Positions 1 through 9,209 of a stretch of DNA of 64,000 nucleotides are shown here, piece after piece; position 1 is the stretch's first letter, and every line of letters begins with the position of its first letter. Position numbers and translations under genes: made by a program. Source of the DNA: an uncultured Bacteroidia bacterium (GTDB lineage: Bacteria; Bacteroidota; Bacteroidia; Bacteroidales; UBA932); NCBI GenBank assembly GCA_902785065.1, contig CACZXH010000003.1:53375-117374 (forward strand). Direction: 5' to 3'. Below the pieces are notes generated by a model, which was not told the DNA's origin, searched no databases, and saw nothing but the letters and a program-made list of their open reading frames with translations.

Positions 1-2793
1 CCAGCGGAGCGGGTTGTTGGAAGGCTGTCCGAAACGCTGGAGGTTGATCACGTCATTCCCGAACACGCCGTTGAAGAAAATGCTGAAATCCAGGTTCTTG
101 TAGGCTACGTCGAAACTGAGCGAAGCGAGGAGGTCGGGATTGGGGTCGCCGATGATGCAGCGGTCGTTCTCGTCCACGATCTCGGCATTGTCGCCGTTGT
201 ATTCGTTCACATACTTGAACTCACCGGGTTCGGCATCGTCTCCGGTCAGGCCGGCGGTGAGACCATCTTCCAGGCTCTGGACGATTCCGTTCACCTTGTA
301 ACCGTAGAACACATACATCGGCTGGCCGATGGCCAGGATATTGGTATACCCGCGGAACTGCGGCTGGCTGTTTCCGTAGTACTCGTACTGCATGCCGGTG
401 CGTGCATCGGTCATCAGACCGGCTTCAATGGCATTTCCGAGGCTCAGGACCTTGTTGCGGTTGTGGGTAAGGATCATCGTGGCTCCGACTTTCCAGTCCT
501 TGTTGGAGAACAGGATGCCTTCCAGGGTGGCCTCGATGCCCCTGTTCTGGATGACACCGTCGTTCACCCACATGCGGTCGTAGCCGGAGGACGGGGCGAT
601 GTTGCGTTCCCGCAGCAGACCGTCCGTCACTTTGTTGTACCAGTCGACTGTGAGGTTCAGCCGGTTGCCGAACAAGCTCAGGTCCATGCCGAAGTCCAGC
701 TGGGAAGTGGTCTCCCATTTGAGGTCGGTGTTGGCAATGCCGCTCCAGACGGCGTAAATGCCGCCCTCTCCGGTATAGCCGGACTGATAGCCGGGACCGA
801 TGGCCGTCTGCCAGGCACCGTTATAATAGTATTTGTGCTGGCCGAAGCGGCTCAGGGTCTGGTAGGGAGAGATGCCCTGGTTGCCGGAGATACCGTAGGA
901 AGCACGGAATTTCAGGACATCCAGCTGACGCACATCTTTCAGGAAGCTTTCATTGTGGGCGTTCCAGCTGACGGCGCCAGAGGGGAAGAAGGCCCATTTG
1001 TTCCCGGAACCGAACTTGGAGGAGCCATCGGCACGGGCCGTGAATGTGAAGAGATAACGATCGTCATAACCGTAGTTCAGACGCATCAGGCCGGACACGA
1101 GCGTGCTCTCGGACAGACCGTTGGAAATCCGGTAATGCTCGGGATCACCGGCCTGGAGGTTCTCGTTGCCCAGGGTCTCGTTGACGAATCCGACGCCGGT
1201 CAGGCTGGACGAGCGGGAGCGGTAGTGCTCGTAGGAATAACCGAGCATCGTGGTCAGGTGGTGCTTCTTGGCGAAGATCTTGTCGAAGGTGCCGTATACA
1301 TCGGCCACCATATTGTCGTCTTTCCAGTTGTTGATCTGACCGTAGCCGTTGTTGAAGGCTCCCGTCTCGGAGTAGACGTCCGGATTGTAGATGTCCTGGA
1401 TGCTTTCGCCGTGCTTGTAGTTGAACTGGCCGGTCAGGGTGAAGGCCGGGAACATCTTCCATTCCATTCCGGCATTGGCGATGACGTCGGTCCCTTCGGT
1501 CTTGTTGGTGGAAAGCTCTTTCAGCGCGATCGGGTGGTAGTAGTCGCTGGCGCTGTACAGCCAGTAATTGCCTTCTTCATCGTAAACGGGGAAAATGGGA
1601 TTCCGGTTGTAGGAGCGTCCGGGATTGTAATTCCGGTTGTTGTGGGTAATGTTCGCACCCATCTTCAGGATGAGGTTCTCGAAGATTTTGTGGTCTACGG
1701 AGAACTTGCCTCCGAACTTGTCATACCAGTCGTCCACGAAGACGCCGTTGTTCCGGAAGTAGTTGGCACTGGCTATGAACTGGGTCTTGTCGTTGGAACT
1801 GCGCACCTGTACGGTCGTGTTATTGGAAACCGGCAGTTTGCGCAGGACGAGATCTTCCCAGCGGGTGTTGGTGGTCCAGGTGGTCTGCAGTTCCTCAATG
1901 GACGGATAATAGATACCGTTGGCATTCACGGCGCCCACGTACTGCGGGACGAGACCGGCGTTAACCTTCGCCTCGTTCTGGGTGATGGCCATGAGGACGG
2001 GATCGTACCACAGGTTGAGCTTGGACGTCATCTGCGAGAGGGTGGTCTGCTGGCGGACGCTGATGCTGGTCTGTCCGGCAGCGGCTTTGTTGGTCGTGAT
2101 GAGGATGACGCCGTTGGCGCCGCGGGATCCGTAGATGGCCGACGCGGAGGCATCCTTCAGGACTTCCATGGACACGATGTCCTGCGGATTGATCTGGGCG
2201 AGATTGCCGGCATCGCCGAAGGGGAAACCGTCCACGACCAGGAGCGGCGCATTGGAGCCGTTCACGGAGGAATTACCCCGGACCCGGACCGTGGAGGCTG
2301 CACCCGGCTCCTGGGAGTTGTTGGTCACCTGGACACCGGCCACGCGTCCCTGCATGAGGGACTCGATGGAGTGGGACGGTTTGACGATGAGTTCTTCGGG
2401 GTCGAGGGAGGCCACGGACCCCGTGAGGTCGCTTTTCTTCATGCGGCCATAACCGATGGCTACGGTTTCTTCCAGCATGAAGGAGGACTCGTTGAGGACA
2501 ACGTTCACGACAGACCTGCCGTTGACAGGAAGAGTAGCATCTTCGTAGCCAAGACAGCTCACCGAGAGTGTCGCATTGGCAGCCACGCCGTTAATGGACC
2601 AGGAGCCATCCTCGCCACTGACCGCATACTTGTTCGTACCGGTGACGAGTACCGCAGCGCCGGCAACGGGTTTGCCGTTCTGGTCGCTGACCGTTCCGGA
2701 TACCTTGGCTGCAGGCTGGGCATGGGCGGAGCCTGCCGCAAGGACCAGAATCGATGCGACTGCAAGGAGAAAACATGTAATTCTCTTTTTCAT
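1..2793 (-). CDS. SusC/RagA-type TonB-dependent outer-membrane receptor (C-terminus beyond left edge)
   Basis: The reverse strand is open from an ATG at 2793 to the window edge, giving 931 residues without a stop. It starts with a signal peptide (MKKRITCFLLAVASIL, then cleavage near AHA-Q), followed by a carboxypeptidase-regulatory-like beta sandwich (about residues 28-110). A TonB plug follows, with SusC hallmarks: QGRVAGVQVTN, VRVRGNSS, LLVVDGFP, VLKDASASAIYGSRGANGV. The rest reads as beta-barrel strands rich in Tyr, Trp and Asn. SusC proteins import oligosaccharides with a SusD lipoprotein, which would lie downstream, off the left edge. The gene begins 8 bases after the GH130 stop, so it is the third gene of an operon, and the substrate is probably a mannose-containing glycan. 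The C-terminal barrel and stop are not visible. Confidence 0.95.
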   Translation of the reverse strand, partial: MKKRITCFLLAVASILVLAAGSAHAQPAAKVSGTVSDQNGKPVAGAAVLVTGTNKYAVSGEDGSWSINGVAANATLSVSCLGYEDATLPVNGRSVVNVVLNESSFMLEETVAIGYGRMKKSDLTGSVASLDPEELIVKPSHSIESLMQGRVAGVQVTNNSQEPGAASTVRVRGNSSVNGSNAPLLVVDGFPFGDAGNLAQINPQDIVSMEVLKDASASAIYGSRGANGVILITTNKAAAGQTSISVRQQTTLSQMTSKLNLWYDPVLMAITQNEAKVNAGLVPQYVGAVNANGIYYPSIEELQTTWTTNTRWEDLVLRKLPVSNNTTVQVRSSNDKTQFIASANYFRNNGVFVDDWYDKFGGKFSVDHKIFENLILKMGANITHNNRNYNPGRSYNRNPIFPVYDEEGNYWLYSASDYYHPIALKELSTNKTEGTDVIANAGMEWKMFPAFTLTGQFNYKHGESIQDIYNPDVYSETGAFNNGYGQINNWKDDNMVADVYGTFDKIFAKKHHLTTMLGYSYEHYRSRSSSLTGVGFVNETLGNENLQAGDPEHYRISNGLSESTLVSGLMRLNYGYDDRYLFTFTARADGSSKFGSGNKWAFFPSGAVSWNAHNESFLKDVRQLDVLKFRASYGISGNQGISPYQTLSRFGQHKYYYNGAWQTAIGPGYQSGYTGEGGIYAVWSGIANTDLKWETTSQLDFGMDLSLFGNRLNLTVDWYNKVTDGLLRERNIAPSSGYDRMWVNDGVIQNRGIEATLEGILFSNKDWKVGATMILTHNRNKVLSLGNAIEAGLMTDARTGMQYEYYGNSQPQFRGYTNILAIGQPMYVFYGYKVNGIVQSLEDGLTAGLTGDDAEPGEFKYVNEYNGDNAEIVDENDRCIIGDPNPDLLASLSFDVAYKNLDFSIFFNGVFGNDVINLQRFGQPSNNPLRW

Positions 2794-2801
2794 GTTGTTG
2801 A

Positions 2802-3806
2802 TTATTGGTTGGTCAAAAAGTCAAGCAAATTGTCGAGAGGACAGGTCGCAACGCCCACATATCGGTCGGCGCCGCCATAATAGACATAGAGGGTTCCGTC
2901 TTTCACGATATTCCCGGTCGGGAAGACGCATCCCGGATAGAACCCCTCCCGTTCGAAGGGTAGTTCCGGCTCGAGGATGGGTTCCGGGGTGCGGGCCAGC
3001 ACTTTCAGGGGATTGTCCCGGTCCAGCAGCATGGCCCAGACGGTGTAGTCTGCATGACCGCCGTCGGCCACCCCGTGATAGAGCACCAGGTAGCCGCGGT
3101 CCGTCAGAATGGGGGGCGTGCTGCCGCCGATTTTCTCCTCCTTGGTGCCGGGTCGGCCCTGGATGAGAAGATGGTCTTCAGCGCGCTCCCAGTTCAGCAG
3201 GTCGTCTGAGAACTTGAGCCAGATGGAAGGGAACTCCGTGGCATCGGTATGTTTGGGCCGGTGCAGCATGGCATACTTCCCGCCTATTTTCTGCGGGAAC
3301 AGGATGACGTCCCGGTCGTCCTGGACGGGGGAGGTGATCCGGCCCAAGCGCCTGAAATGGCGGAAGTCCCGGGTGCAGGCCAAGCCCGTGTTGCCCAAGT
3401 TCTCCCTCCAGGCAAGCGGCGCGAATCCATCCGTGTCCGGTTTCCTTACTACGTCGTGCGGGAAGGTCCAGTAACGGCCAGGGGGCATGGGCCTGTACGC
3501 GTAGGTAATGTAGAAAGTGTCGCCGAACTTGACGATACGTGCGTCTTCCACGCATCCGCTGTCCGGTCCGTCAGCACTGGGACAGAATACCGGTTCGTCA
3601 CTGGCGCGCTCGAAATGGAATCCATCGGTGCTGGTGGCCAGCCCGAACCGGATCACATGGTCCTCGTCGTCGCCTGCGGCCCGGTACAGCATGTAGAAAA
3701 CGCCGTTGTCCAGGATGACACCCGGATTGCAGACGACCAGATTCTCCCACGGATGGGTGGGATGAGGTGAGAGAATGGGGTTTCCCCCGTAACGGAGCAG
3801 TTTCAT
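2802..3806 (-). CDS. Glycoside hydrolase family 130 mannoside phosphorylase
   Basis: This 334-residue protein has GH130 features: MKLLRYGGNPILSPHPTHPWE near the start, NPGVI, FGLATSTDGFHFERAS, GCVEDARIVKF, ITYAYR, HRPKHTDATEFPSIWL, LVLYHGVADG and a final YYGGADRYVGVAT. GH130 enzymes phosphorolyse beta-mannosidic links (for example Man-Glc or Man-GlcNAc) to mannose-1-phosphate and act in the cytoplasm or periplasm. No signal peptide is visible from the chosen start, so a cytoplasmic location is inferred. The ATG at 3806 shares one base with the symporter's TAA (TAATG), indicating translational coupling. A longer in-frame start at 3881 exists but lies inside the symporter gene and lacks family similarity. 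Which GH130 subfamily, and hence which acceptor sugar, cannot be told by eye. Confidence 0.93.
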   Translation of the reverse strand: MKLLRYGGNPILSPHPTHPWENLVVCNPGVILDNGVFYMLYRAAGDDEDHVIRFGLATSTDGFHFERASDEPVFCPSADGPDSGCVEDARIVKFGDTFYITYAYRPMPPGRYWTFPHDVVRKPDTDGFAPLAWRENLGNTGLACTRDFRHFRRLGRITSPVQDDRDVILFPQKIGGKYAMLHRPKHTDATEFPSIWLKFSDDLLNWERAEDHLLIQGRPGTKEEKIGGSTPPILTDRGYLVLYHGVADGGHADYTVWAMLLDRDNPLKVLARTPEPILEPELPFEREGFYPGCVFPTGNIVKDGTLYVYYGGADRYVGVATCPLDNLLDFLTNQ

Positions 3807-5386
3807 TATCTGAAAATGAATAAAAGGATTGCACTCAGCACAAGCAGCCCGCCGGCCATGACGCGGTAGTTCTTCCACCACTTCTCTTCCCGGAGTTCCC
3901 GCGTTTCAGCCTTGAAATCAGCACAGCTGAACGTGGTATTCTCCAGTTTTTCTGCGGCAGGCCGTTCCGTGGCGATACTGACCAGATAAATGACCAACAT
4001 GCTGAAAACCAGCAGGATGGGGACGATAAAAAGGAAATGCATGTCTCCAAAGATCTCGTGGCGCCAGAAAAGCAGCACCAGGGCGAGGGCGAGTCCGGAC
4101 AGGAGGCCGGCGAAGGCCCCGCGTGCATTGGTCCGTTTGACGAAAACGCCCATCAGGAAGGTGGCTACGATGGGAGGCGAAATATAGGACAGCATTTCCT
4201 GGTAATACTTCAGCAAGGAACCGAACTTTTCGATGTTCGGCGCCCAGAGCGTAGCAATGACGATAATGACCAGGGCCGAAACCTTTCCGACCCGGACCAG
4301 CTTCTTCTGGTCGGCCTTCCTGTCGATTTTGGCGTAGAAGTCCATGGTGAACAGGGTGGAGGCCGAATTGAGGATGGCGCTCAGGGTGGAGGTAAGGGCG
4401 GCGAGCATGGCCGACAGCATTAAGCCGAGCACCCCGGCCGGCATGAACCTCAGGACCATGGTCGGGTAGATCATATCGGGATTCTCTACACCGGGGAAGA
4501 AGTGCCTGGCCATGACGCCGGGGATATTGAAAATGAACAAGGTGCAGAGGGTCAGGAAACCGGCCAGCATGACTCCGATCCGTCCCTGGTTCACGCTCTT
4601 GGCGCTGAGGACCCGTTGCACCAGCGTCTGGTTGTTCGCCCAGAAATAGATGCCCAGCACGGGCATTCCCACCAGCAATCCCAGCCACGGAGTGGAAGAA
4701 TCGTTGAGGGGCCGGATGAGTCTGGCCGCGATGTCGCCGTTTTCCATCAGTCCGGCGAAGTATTCTCCACCACCTTTGACAAAGCAGATGACCATCATGA
4801 CGATGGATCCCACCAGAAGTACCACGGCTTGGATCAGATCCGTGTTGATGGCGGCGGAAAGACCGCCCGGAATCGTGTAAGAGGCGGCGATGACGGCAAA
4901 GATCAGGACGAACACCCAGAGTTCCACTTCCGGGAAGAGAAGCTTCAGGATGAGCGCGGCGGAGTAGAGGGCGCCAGCCGCATCGAGAAAAATGTTGCCG
5001 ATGATACTGATGGCGGAAAAATAATACCTCGACCGGCTGTCGAATCGTTTCTCCAGGAATTCAGGAATCGTGAAGATCTTGGACTTAATATATAAGGGAA
5101 GGAGAAATACCGCGAAAAAGACGAGGACCCAGACGCCCGTCAGATTATAGTTGAATACGGCGATTCCTGTCGCGTAGGCATCTCCGGTCTGGCCGATGAG
5201 GGTGGTGCTGGAGATACTGGCGGCGAAGAGGGACAGGCCGATAATGAACCAGGGGGTACCTCTTCCTGCCAGGAAATACGAGCCGGCATTGGAACTTTTG
5301 CCGTTTTTCAGTCCCCACCAGATGATGAAGACCAGGTATACGGCGATAATGACGATATCAATAATGCCTATTCCAGAGAATTCCAT
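3806..5386 (-). CDS. Sodium:solute symporter (SSS family), probable sugar importer
   Basis: The 526-residue protein has about 13 hydrophobic segments. It opens with IIDIVIIAVYLVFIIWWG and shows the SSS core motifs YFLAGRGTPWFIIGLSLFA and ASISSTTLIGQTGDAY. SSS proteins move sugars or other solutes across the inner membrane with sodium. It is the first gene of a minus-strand operon with GH130 and SusC and lies divergent from the AraC regulator. A logical scheme is SusC/D import across the outer membrane, symport of the oligosaccharide or mannoside across the inner membrane, then phosphorolysis by GH130. The substrate assignment is inferred from context. A TATCTTTG promoter element lies 23 bases upstream of the ATG. 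Confidence 0.92.
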   Translation of the reverse strand: MEFSGIGIIDIVIIAVYLVFIIWWGLKNGKSSNAGSYFLAGRGTPWFIIGLSLFAASISSTTLIGQTGDAYATGIAVFNYNLTGVWVLVFFAVFLLPLYIKSKIFTIPEFLEKRFDSRSRYYFSAISIIGNIFLDAAGALYSAALILKLLFPEVELWVFVLIFAVIAASYTIPGGLSAAINTDLIQAVVLLVGSIVMMVICFVKGGGEYFAGLMENGDIAARLIRPLNDSSTPWLGLLVGMPVLGIYFWANNQTLVQRVLSAKSVNQGRIGVMLAGFLTLCTLFIFNIPGVMARHFFPGVENPDMIYPTMVLRFMPAGVLGLMLSAMLAALTSTLSAILNSASTLFTMDFYAKIDRKADQKKLVRVGKVSALVIIVIATLWAPNIEKFGSLLKYYQEMLSYISPPIVATFLMGVFVKRTNARGAFAGLLSGLALALVLLFWRHEIFGDMHFLFIVPILLVFSMLVIYLVSIATERPAAEKLENTTFSCADFKAETRELREEKWWKNYRVMAGGLLVLSAILLFIFR

Positions 5387-5408
5387 AGTAACGATTGCTG
5401 GTTCAGTG

Positions 5409-5416
5409 CAAAGATA
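5409..5416 (-). promoter_or_regulatory. -7 element (TATCTTTG) of the symporter-GH130-SusC operon
   Basis: The minus strand reads TATCTTTG, matching the Bacteroidota -7 consensus TAnnTTTG, 23 bases before the symporter ATG at 5386. No clear TTTG -33 element is present at N18-20, which fits a promoter that needs an activator such as the adjacent AraC protein. Confidence 0.6.
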
Positions 5417-5457
5417 TTGCTTATTATCCTTCCTTTTTTACACAATGCAGCAAAAGG

Positions 5458-5488
5458 TTGATACTATTTTGAATTTTTCTTACTTTTG
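5458..5488 (+). promoter_or_regulatory. Promoter of the AraC regulator gene
   Basis: TTG (5458-5460), N20, TACTTTTG (5481-5488) fits the Bacteroidota sigma-ABfr consensus. The -7 element ends only five bases before the ATG at 5494, so the transcript would have almost no leader. Confidence 0.5.
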
Positions 5489-5493
5489 TGACC

Positions 5494-6339
5494 ATGAAAG
5501 ACATCCAGCAGGAAATAACTCCGGTGGAGAACGATGACCTTTTCGTCGTTCTCCATCACCGGGACGCCAAGTTCGACTACCCGATTCATTGCCACGCCGA
5601 GTATGAGATCAACCTGGTGCTTCATTCCGACGGTACCCACATTATCGGCACTCGCCAGGAGTCCTTTACGGGGATGGATATGGTGATTATCGCCCCTTTT
5701 GTCCCGCATGTCTGGCGGGGAAGGGAGGAGGGGAACCAGGTGGTGACCATCCAGTTTTCCGGGAAAATGCTGGAGTTTCCCATGATGCGCCTGAGACAGT
5801 TCCGGAGTATCGAACACCTGTTGGAGCGTGTCGTACCGGCTGCAAAAATATATCTGTCTGGAGATGACCCCTTGGTGAAGGATGCCTTGTCGCTCGTGCA
5901 GGCCAAAGGATTCGATGCCACTTTGGCTTTCTTCCATCTGCTGAACGAAATGTCGGAAAGGGAGTTGGACGTGCTCGGAGATTTTGATTCGGGTATCCGG
6001 ACTTCCCGATCGCGGAGGATTGCCAAGGTGATGGATTACGCCCAGAAGCATGTAGGGGAGACCATCCGTCTCTCGGACGTCTCTTCCCTGGTGGACATGT
6101 CGGATTCTGCCTTCTCTCATTTTTTCAAGAAACACACCAACCTTTCGTTCATCACGTATCTGAACGGGCTTCGCATTTCCAAGGCCTGCCGGCAGCTGGA
6201 GTCGACGGCGATGAGCGTGAGCGAGATCTGCTGGGACTGCGGTTTCAACAACAAGTCCAATTTCAACAGGCTGTTCCTGCAGGCCAAGGGCATGACCCCG
6301 ACGGCCTATCGGAATTATATCTCCAAGATTCTGGTGTAG
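5494..6339 (+). CDS. AraC-family transcriptional regulator of the mannoside locus
   Basis: A 281-residue protein. An N-terminal cupin-like sensor domain (about residues 15-100, with [21 protein letters not shown] and FVPHVWRG) is followed by a C-terminal double helix-turn-helix (about 180-280, with [20 protein letters not shown] and [15 protein letters not shown], ending in the usual GMTPTAYR). Such cupin-AraC proteins usually bind a small sugar and activate a neighbouring catabolic operon. Divergence from the symporter gene supports that role. ATG 5494 was chosen; GTG at 5488 is in frame but overlaps the -7 element. It is followed by a terminator hairpin. Confidence 0.92.
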   Translation: MKDIQQEITPVENDDLFVVLHHRDAKFDYPIHCHAEYEINLVLHSDGTHIIGTRQESFTGMDMVIIAPFVPHVWRGREEGNQVVTIQFSGKMLEFPMMRLRQFRSIEHLLERVVPAAKIYLSGDDPLVKDALSLVQAKGFDATLAFFHLLNEMSERELDVLGDFDSGIRTSRSRRIAKVMDYAQKHVGETIRLSDVSSLVDMSDSAFSHFFKKHTNLSFITYLNGLRISKACRQLESTAMSVSEICWDCGFNNKSNFNRLFLQAKGMTPTAYRNYISKILV

Positions 6340-6362
6340 CCTGGGGCGACCGACCTTATGCC

Positions 6363-6397
6363 AGCGCCCCTGCCAATTTGTCAGCAGGGGCGCTTTT
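6363..6397 (+). terminator. Intrinsic terminator after the AraC gene
   Basis: Perfect 11-bp stem AGCGCCCCTGC / GCAGGGGCGCT with a 10-base loop, followed by TTTT. It lies 24 bases after the AraC stop. Confidence 0.8.
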
Positions 6398-6472
6398 GGC
6401 ACAATGTTCGATGAAAGTGCAGTGCCGCCCGCGGTGGGCGGCGTGAAACGGAAATTTAAATCGAACAATATC

Positions 6473-8419
6473 ATGGGTAAAATTATCGGCATCGACCTTG
6501 GAACCACGAACTCGTGCGTGGCCGTGATGGAAGGCAACCAGCCTACCGTCATCATCAACAACGAGGGACAGCGCACCACCCCGTCCGTCGTCGCTTTCAC
6601 CGACGGCGGCGAGCGCAAGATCGGCAACCCGGCCAAGCGCCAGGCGATCACCAATCCGAACAACACCATTTTCTCCATCAAGCGGTTCATGGGTGAACCC
6701 TACGATGTGGTGACGAAGGAAATCGAGCGGATGCCCTACAAGGTGGTCCGTGGCGAGAACAACACCACCCGCGTGGATATCAACGGCAAGCTCTACACGC
6801 CGCAGGAAATCTCCGCGATGATCCTCCAGAAGATGAAGAAGACCGCGGAGGAATACCTGCGCCAGGACGTCACCGAGGCGGTCATCACCGTTCCGGCGTA
6901 CTTCTCCGACTCCCAGCGCCAGGCCACCAAGGAGGCCGGCCGTATCGCGGGTCTCGACGTGAAGCGTATCATCAACGAGCCGACGGCTGCGGCCCTTGCT
7001 TATGGCCTTGACAAGAAAGACAAGGACATGAAGGTGGCGGTCTATGACCTCGGCGGCGGTACCTTTGATATCTCCATCCTGCAGCTCGGCGGCGGTGTCT
7101 TCGAGGTGCTCTCCACCAACGGCGACACCCACCTGGGCGGCGATGACTTCGACCAGGTCATCATCGACTGGCTCGCCGGCGAGTTCGCCGCGGAGAACGG
7201 CGGCATCGACCTGAAGAAGGACCCGATGGCCCTCCAGCGTCTGAAGGAAGCTGCGGAGAAGGCGAAGATCGAACTCTCCAGCCAGACCTCCACGGAGATC
7301 AACCTCCCGTACATCATGCCGGTGGACGGCATTCCCAAGCACCTGGTGAAGACCCTCACCCGCGCGAAGTTCGAGCAGCTCTCCGACAACCTGTTCCAGC
7401 GCTCCATCGAGCCGTGCCGCAAGGCCCTGGCCGATGCGCACCTGAACCCGTCGGACATTGACGAGGTCCTCCTCGTGGGCGGTTCCACCCGTATCCCTTA
7501 CGTGCAGGAGCTCGTGAAGAACTTCTTCGGCAAGGAGCCCAACAAGAGCGTGAACCCGGACGAGGTCGTCGCCATCGGCGCCTCCATCCAGGGCGGTATC
7601 CTCACCGGTGAACTCCACGACCAGAACATCCTCCTGCTGGATGTCACCCCGCTTTCCCTGGGTATCGAGACCCTCGGCGGCGTGATGACCAAGCTCATCG
7701 ATGCGAACACCACGATCCCGGCCCGCAAGGCCCAGATCTTCTCCACGGCGGCCGACAACCAGCCTTCCGTCGAGATCCGCGTCCTGCAGGGCGAGCGCCC
7801 GATGGCCCGCGACAACAAGCAGATCGGTGTCTTCCACCTGGACGGCATCGCCCCGGCCCCGCGCGGCATCCCGCAGATCGAGGTTGCCTTCGACATCGAC
7901 GCCAACGGCATCCTGAACGTTTCCGCGACCGATAAGGCCACGGGCAAGGAGCAGCACATCCGCATCGAGGCTTCCTCCGGCCTGTCCGACGCCGAAATCC
8001 AGCGCATGCGGGACGAGGCGAAGGCCAACGAGGCCGCCGACAAGGCCGAGAAGGAGCGCGTGGACAAGATCAACAACGCCGACGCCCTTACCTTCCAGGC
8101 CGAGAAGTTCCTGAAGGAGAACGGCGACAAGATCCCTGCCGACGTCAAGGGTGAGGTCGAGAGCAACTGCAACCTCCTCAAGGAGGCCGTCAAGAGCCAG
8201 AACATGGCCGATATCGAGCGCTATTCCGACGCGCTGAACAAGGCCTTCGAGAAGATGTACCAGGCCAGCGCCGGCGCCCAGCAGCAGGGTGGTCCGCAGG
8301 GTCCGTTCCAGGGCGGCCCGCAGGGCGGTCCTTTCGGTGGCGGTAATCCGGGCGGCCCCTTCGGCGGCCAGCCGGGCGGCGGAAACCCGGGCGGCGACCA
8401 GGGCCCGGACGAGCAATAA
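6473..8419 (+). CDS. dnaK: Molecular chaperone DnaK (Hsp70)
   Basis: A 648-residue Hsp70. The N-terminal ATPase domain has [18 protein letters not shown], the [10 protein letters not shown] motif and [12 protein letters not shown]. The substrate domain follows (from about residue 395, [16 protein letters not shown]), then the helical lid. It folds client proteins in the cytoplasm with DnaJ and GrpE, neither of which is adjacent. The start at 6473 is fixed by the conserved [10 protein letters not shown]. The tail is unusual: after the lid it ends in about 40 residues of Gly, Pro, Gln and Phe repeats ([17 protein letters not shown]) and PDEQ. Bacterial DnaK normally ends in an acidic EEVD/K-like motif. 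No consensus promoter and no CIRCE element were found in the 75 bases upstream. Confidence 0.98.
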   Translation: MGKIIGIDLGTTNSCVAVMEGNQPTVIINNEGQRTTPSVVAFTDGGERKIGNPAKRQAITNPNNTIFSIKRFMGEPYDVVTKEIERMPYKVVRGENNTTRVDINGKLYTPQEISAMILQKMKKTAEEYLRQDVTEAVITVPAYFSDSQRQATKEAGRIAGLDVKRIINEPTAAALAYGLDKKDKDMKVAVYDLGGGTFDISILQLGGGVFEVLSTNGDTHLGGDDFDQVIIDWLAGEFAAENGGIDLKKDPMALQRLKEAAEKAKIELSSQTSTEINLPYIMPVDGIPKHLVKTLTRAKFEQLSDNLFQRSIEPCRKALADAHLNPSDIDEVLLVGGSTRIPYVQELVKNFFGKEPNKSVNPDEVVAIGASIQGGILTGELHDQNILLLDVTPLSLGIETLGGVMTKLIDANTTIPARKAQIFSTAADNQPSVEIRVLQGERPMARDNKQIGVFHLDGIAPAPRGIPQIEVAFDIDANGILNVSATDKATGKEQHIRIEASSGLSDAEIQRMRDEAKANEAADKAEKERVDKINNADALTFQAEKFLKENGDKIPADVKGEVESNCNLLKEAVKSQNMADIERYSDALNKAFEKMYQASAGAQQQGGPQGPFQGGPQGGPFGGGNPGGPFGGQPGGGNPGGDQGPDEQ

Positions 8420-8434
8420 GCCGGTCCTGACAGC

Positions 8435-8463
8435 AAAACGGTGCCCCGCAAGGCACCGTTTTT
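8435..8463 (+). terminator. Intrinsic terminator of dnaK
   Basis: AACGGTGCC / GGCACCGTT stem with a 6-base loop and a five-T tract. The T tract runs into the -33 element of the next gene's promoter. Confidence 0.85.
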
Positions 8464-8490
8464 GTTTTCAAGGAATTATTCCTATTTTTG
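8461..8490 (+). promoter_or_regulatory. Promoter of the coiled-coil protein gene
   Basis: TTTG (8461-8464), N18, TATTTTTG (8483-8490). The predicted transcript start near 8496 excludes the ATG at 8493 and supports the ATG at 8514. Confidence 0.7.
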
Positions 8491-8513
8491 TCATGGCAAA
8501 CAAGATGCAGATT

Positions 8514-9206
8514 ATGAAACGGATTTTGACCCTTATCTCCCTGGCCTTCGTGGCCGCTTCTTTCTCTGCCTTCGCGCAGAACAACGAGGTTCTTGAGCAG
8601 GCCCGCCAGCAGGTTCAGGAAAAGCAGGGCGTGCTGGATGACGCTGAACGCGCCCACCGGCAGCAGCAACAGGAAAGCCGCCGCAACATCAACGCCGCGG
8701 AGCGGCAGATCGACGCCGGCAAGCTCAATGTCGAACAGAGCAAGAAGCGCATCCAGGCGATGAAGGAGGATATCAAGGCCCGCGAGGCCGAGATCAAGAT
8801 CAAGAAGCAGGCGCTGAAGCTCCAGAAGGAATCCCTCAAGCTGGACGGCCGGCTCGATGCGGCCGACAAGGCGCAGCTCAAGCTCGCTGAAAATGACAAC
8901 AAGGCCCTGGAGCGCGGACTCAAGGATGCCAAGCGGCTCCTCAAGGAAGAAGAAACCCGCCTGAAGGCCTCCCAGAAGGCCATCAGCGCCGCCAAGAAGC
9001 AGATCCGCGAGTCCAAGAAGGCCGAGAAAGAGACCCGGCAGAACGTTCGCGACGCGAAGAAGGAAATGAAAGCTTCCCAGAAGGAGCTGAAGAATGCCAC
9101 GCAGGTCGAACAGAACCTGCAGCAAGCCCGCGAGGCGGCCGAGGCCGCTGAGGGCCAGGCCATCCGGACCAATCAGGTCGTGGAGGAGGTCATCCGCACG
9201 GAGTAA
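8514..9206 (+). CDS. Secreted coiled-coil protein of unknown function
   Basis: A 230-residue protein. It has a signal peptide (MKRILTLISLAFVAASFSAFA-Q) and is then almost entirely charged and helical, with repeated Lys/Glu/Ala/Gln heptads (KEEETRLKASQKAISAAKKQ, KEMKASQKELKNA). This predicts a long periplasmic coiled coil. No enzymatic motif is visible. Composition resembles OmpH/Skp-like or TolA-like helical proteins, but no family signature is recognised. It has its own promoter directly after the dnaK terminator. An in-frame ATG at 8493 would add seven residues but falls too close to the -7 element. Confidence 0.75.
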   Translation: MKRILTLISLAFVAASFSAFAQNNEVLEQARQQVQEKQGVLDDAERAHRQQQQESRRNINAAERQIDAGKLNVEQSKKRIQAMKEDIKAREAEIKIKKQALKLQKESLKLDGRLDAADKAQLKLAENDNKALERGLKDAKRLLKEEETRLKASQKAISAAKKQIRESKKAEKETRQNVRDAKKEMKASQKELKNATQVEQNLQQAREAAEAAEGQAIRTNQVVEEVIRTE

Positions 9207-9209
9207 TTC

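Noticed and set aside
463-2880. 805-codon open frame antisense to susC
   Set aside because: It mirrors a clear SusC protein on the other strand; its translation is Val/Gly/Asp-rich without domains, as expected from high-GC third positions.
6397-6425. Possible sigma-54 promoter (TGGCAC...) before dnaK
   Set aside because: The -12 GC is missing at the right spacing, and no sigma-54 activator is nearby.
6356-8416. Long open frame antisense to dnaK
   Set aside because: Shadow of dnaK; Leu/Val/Asp-rich with no domain.
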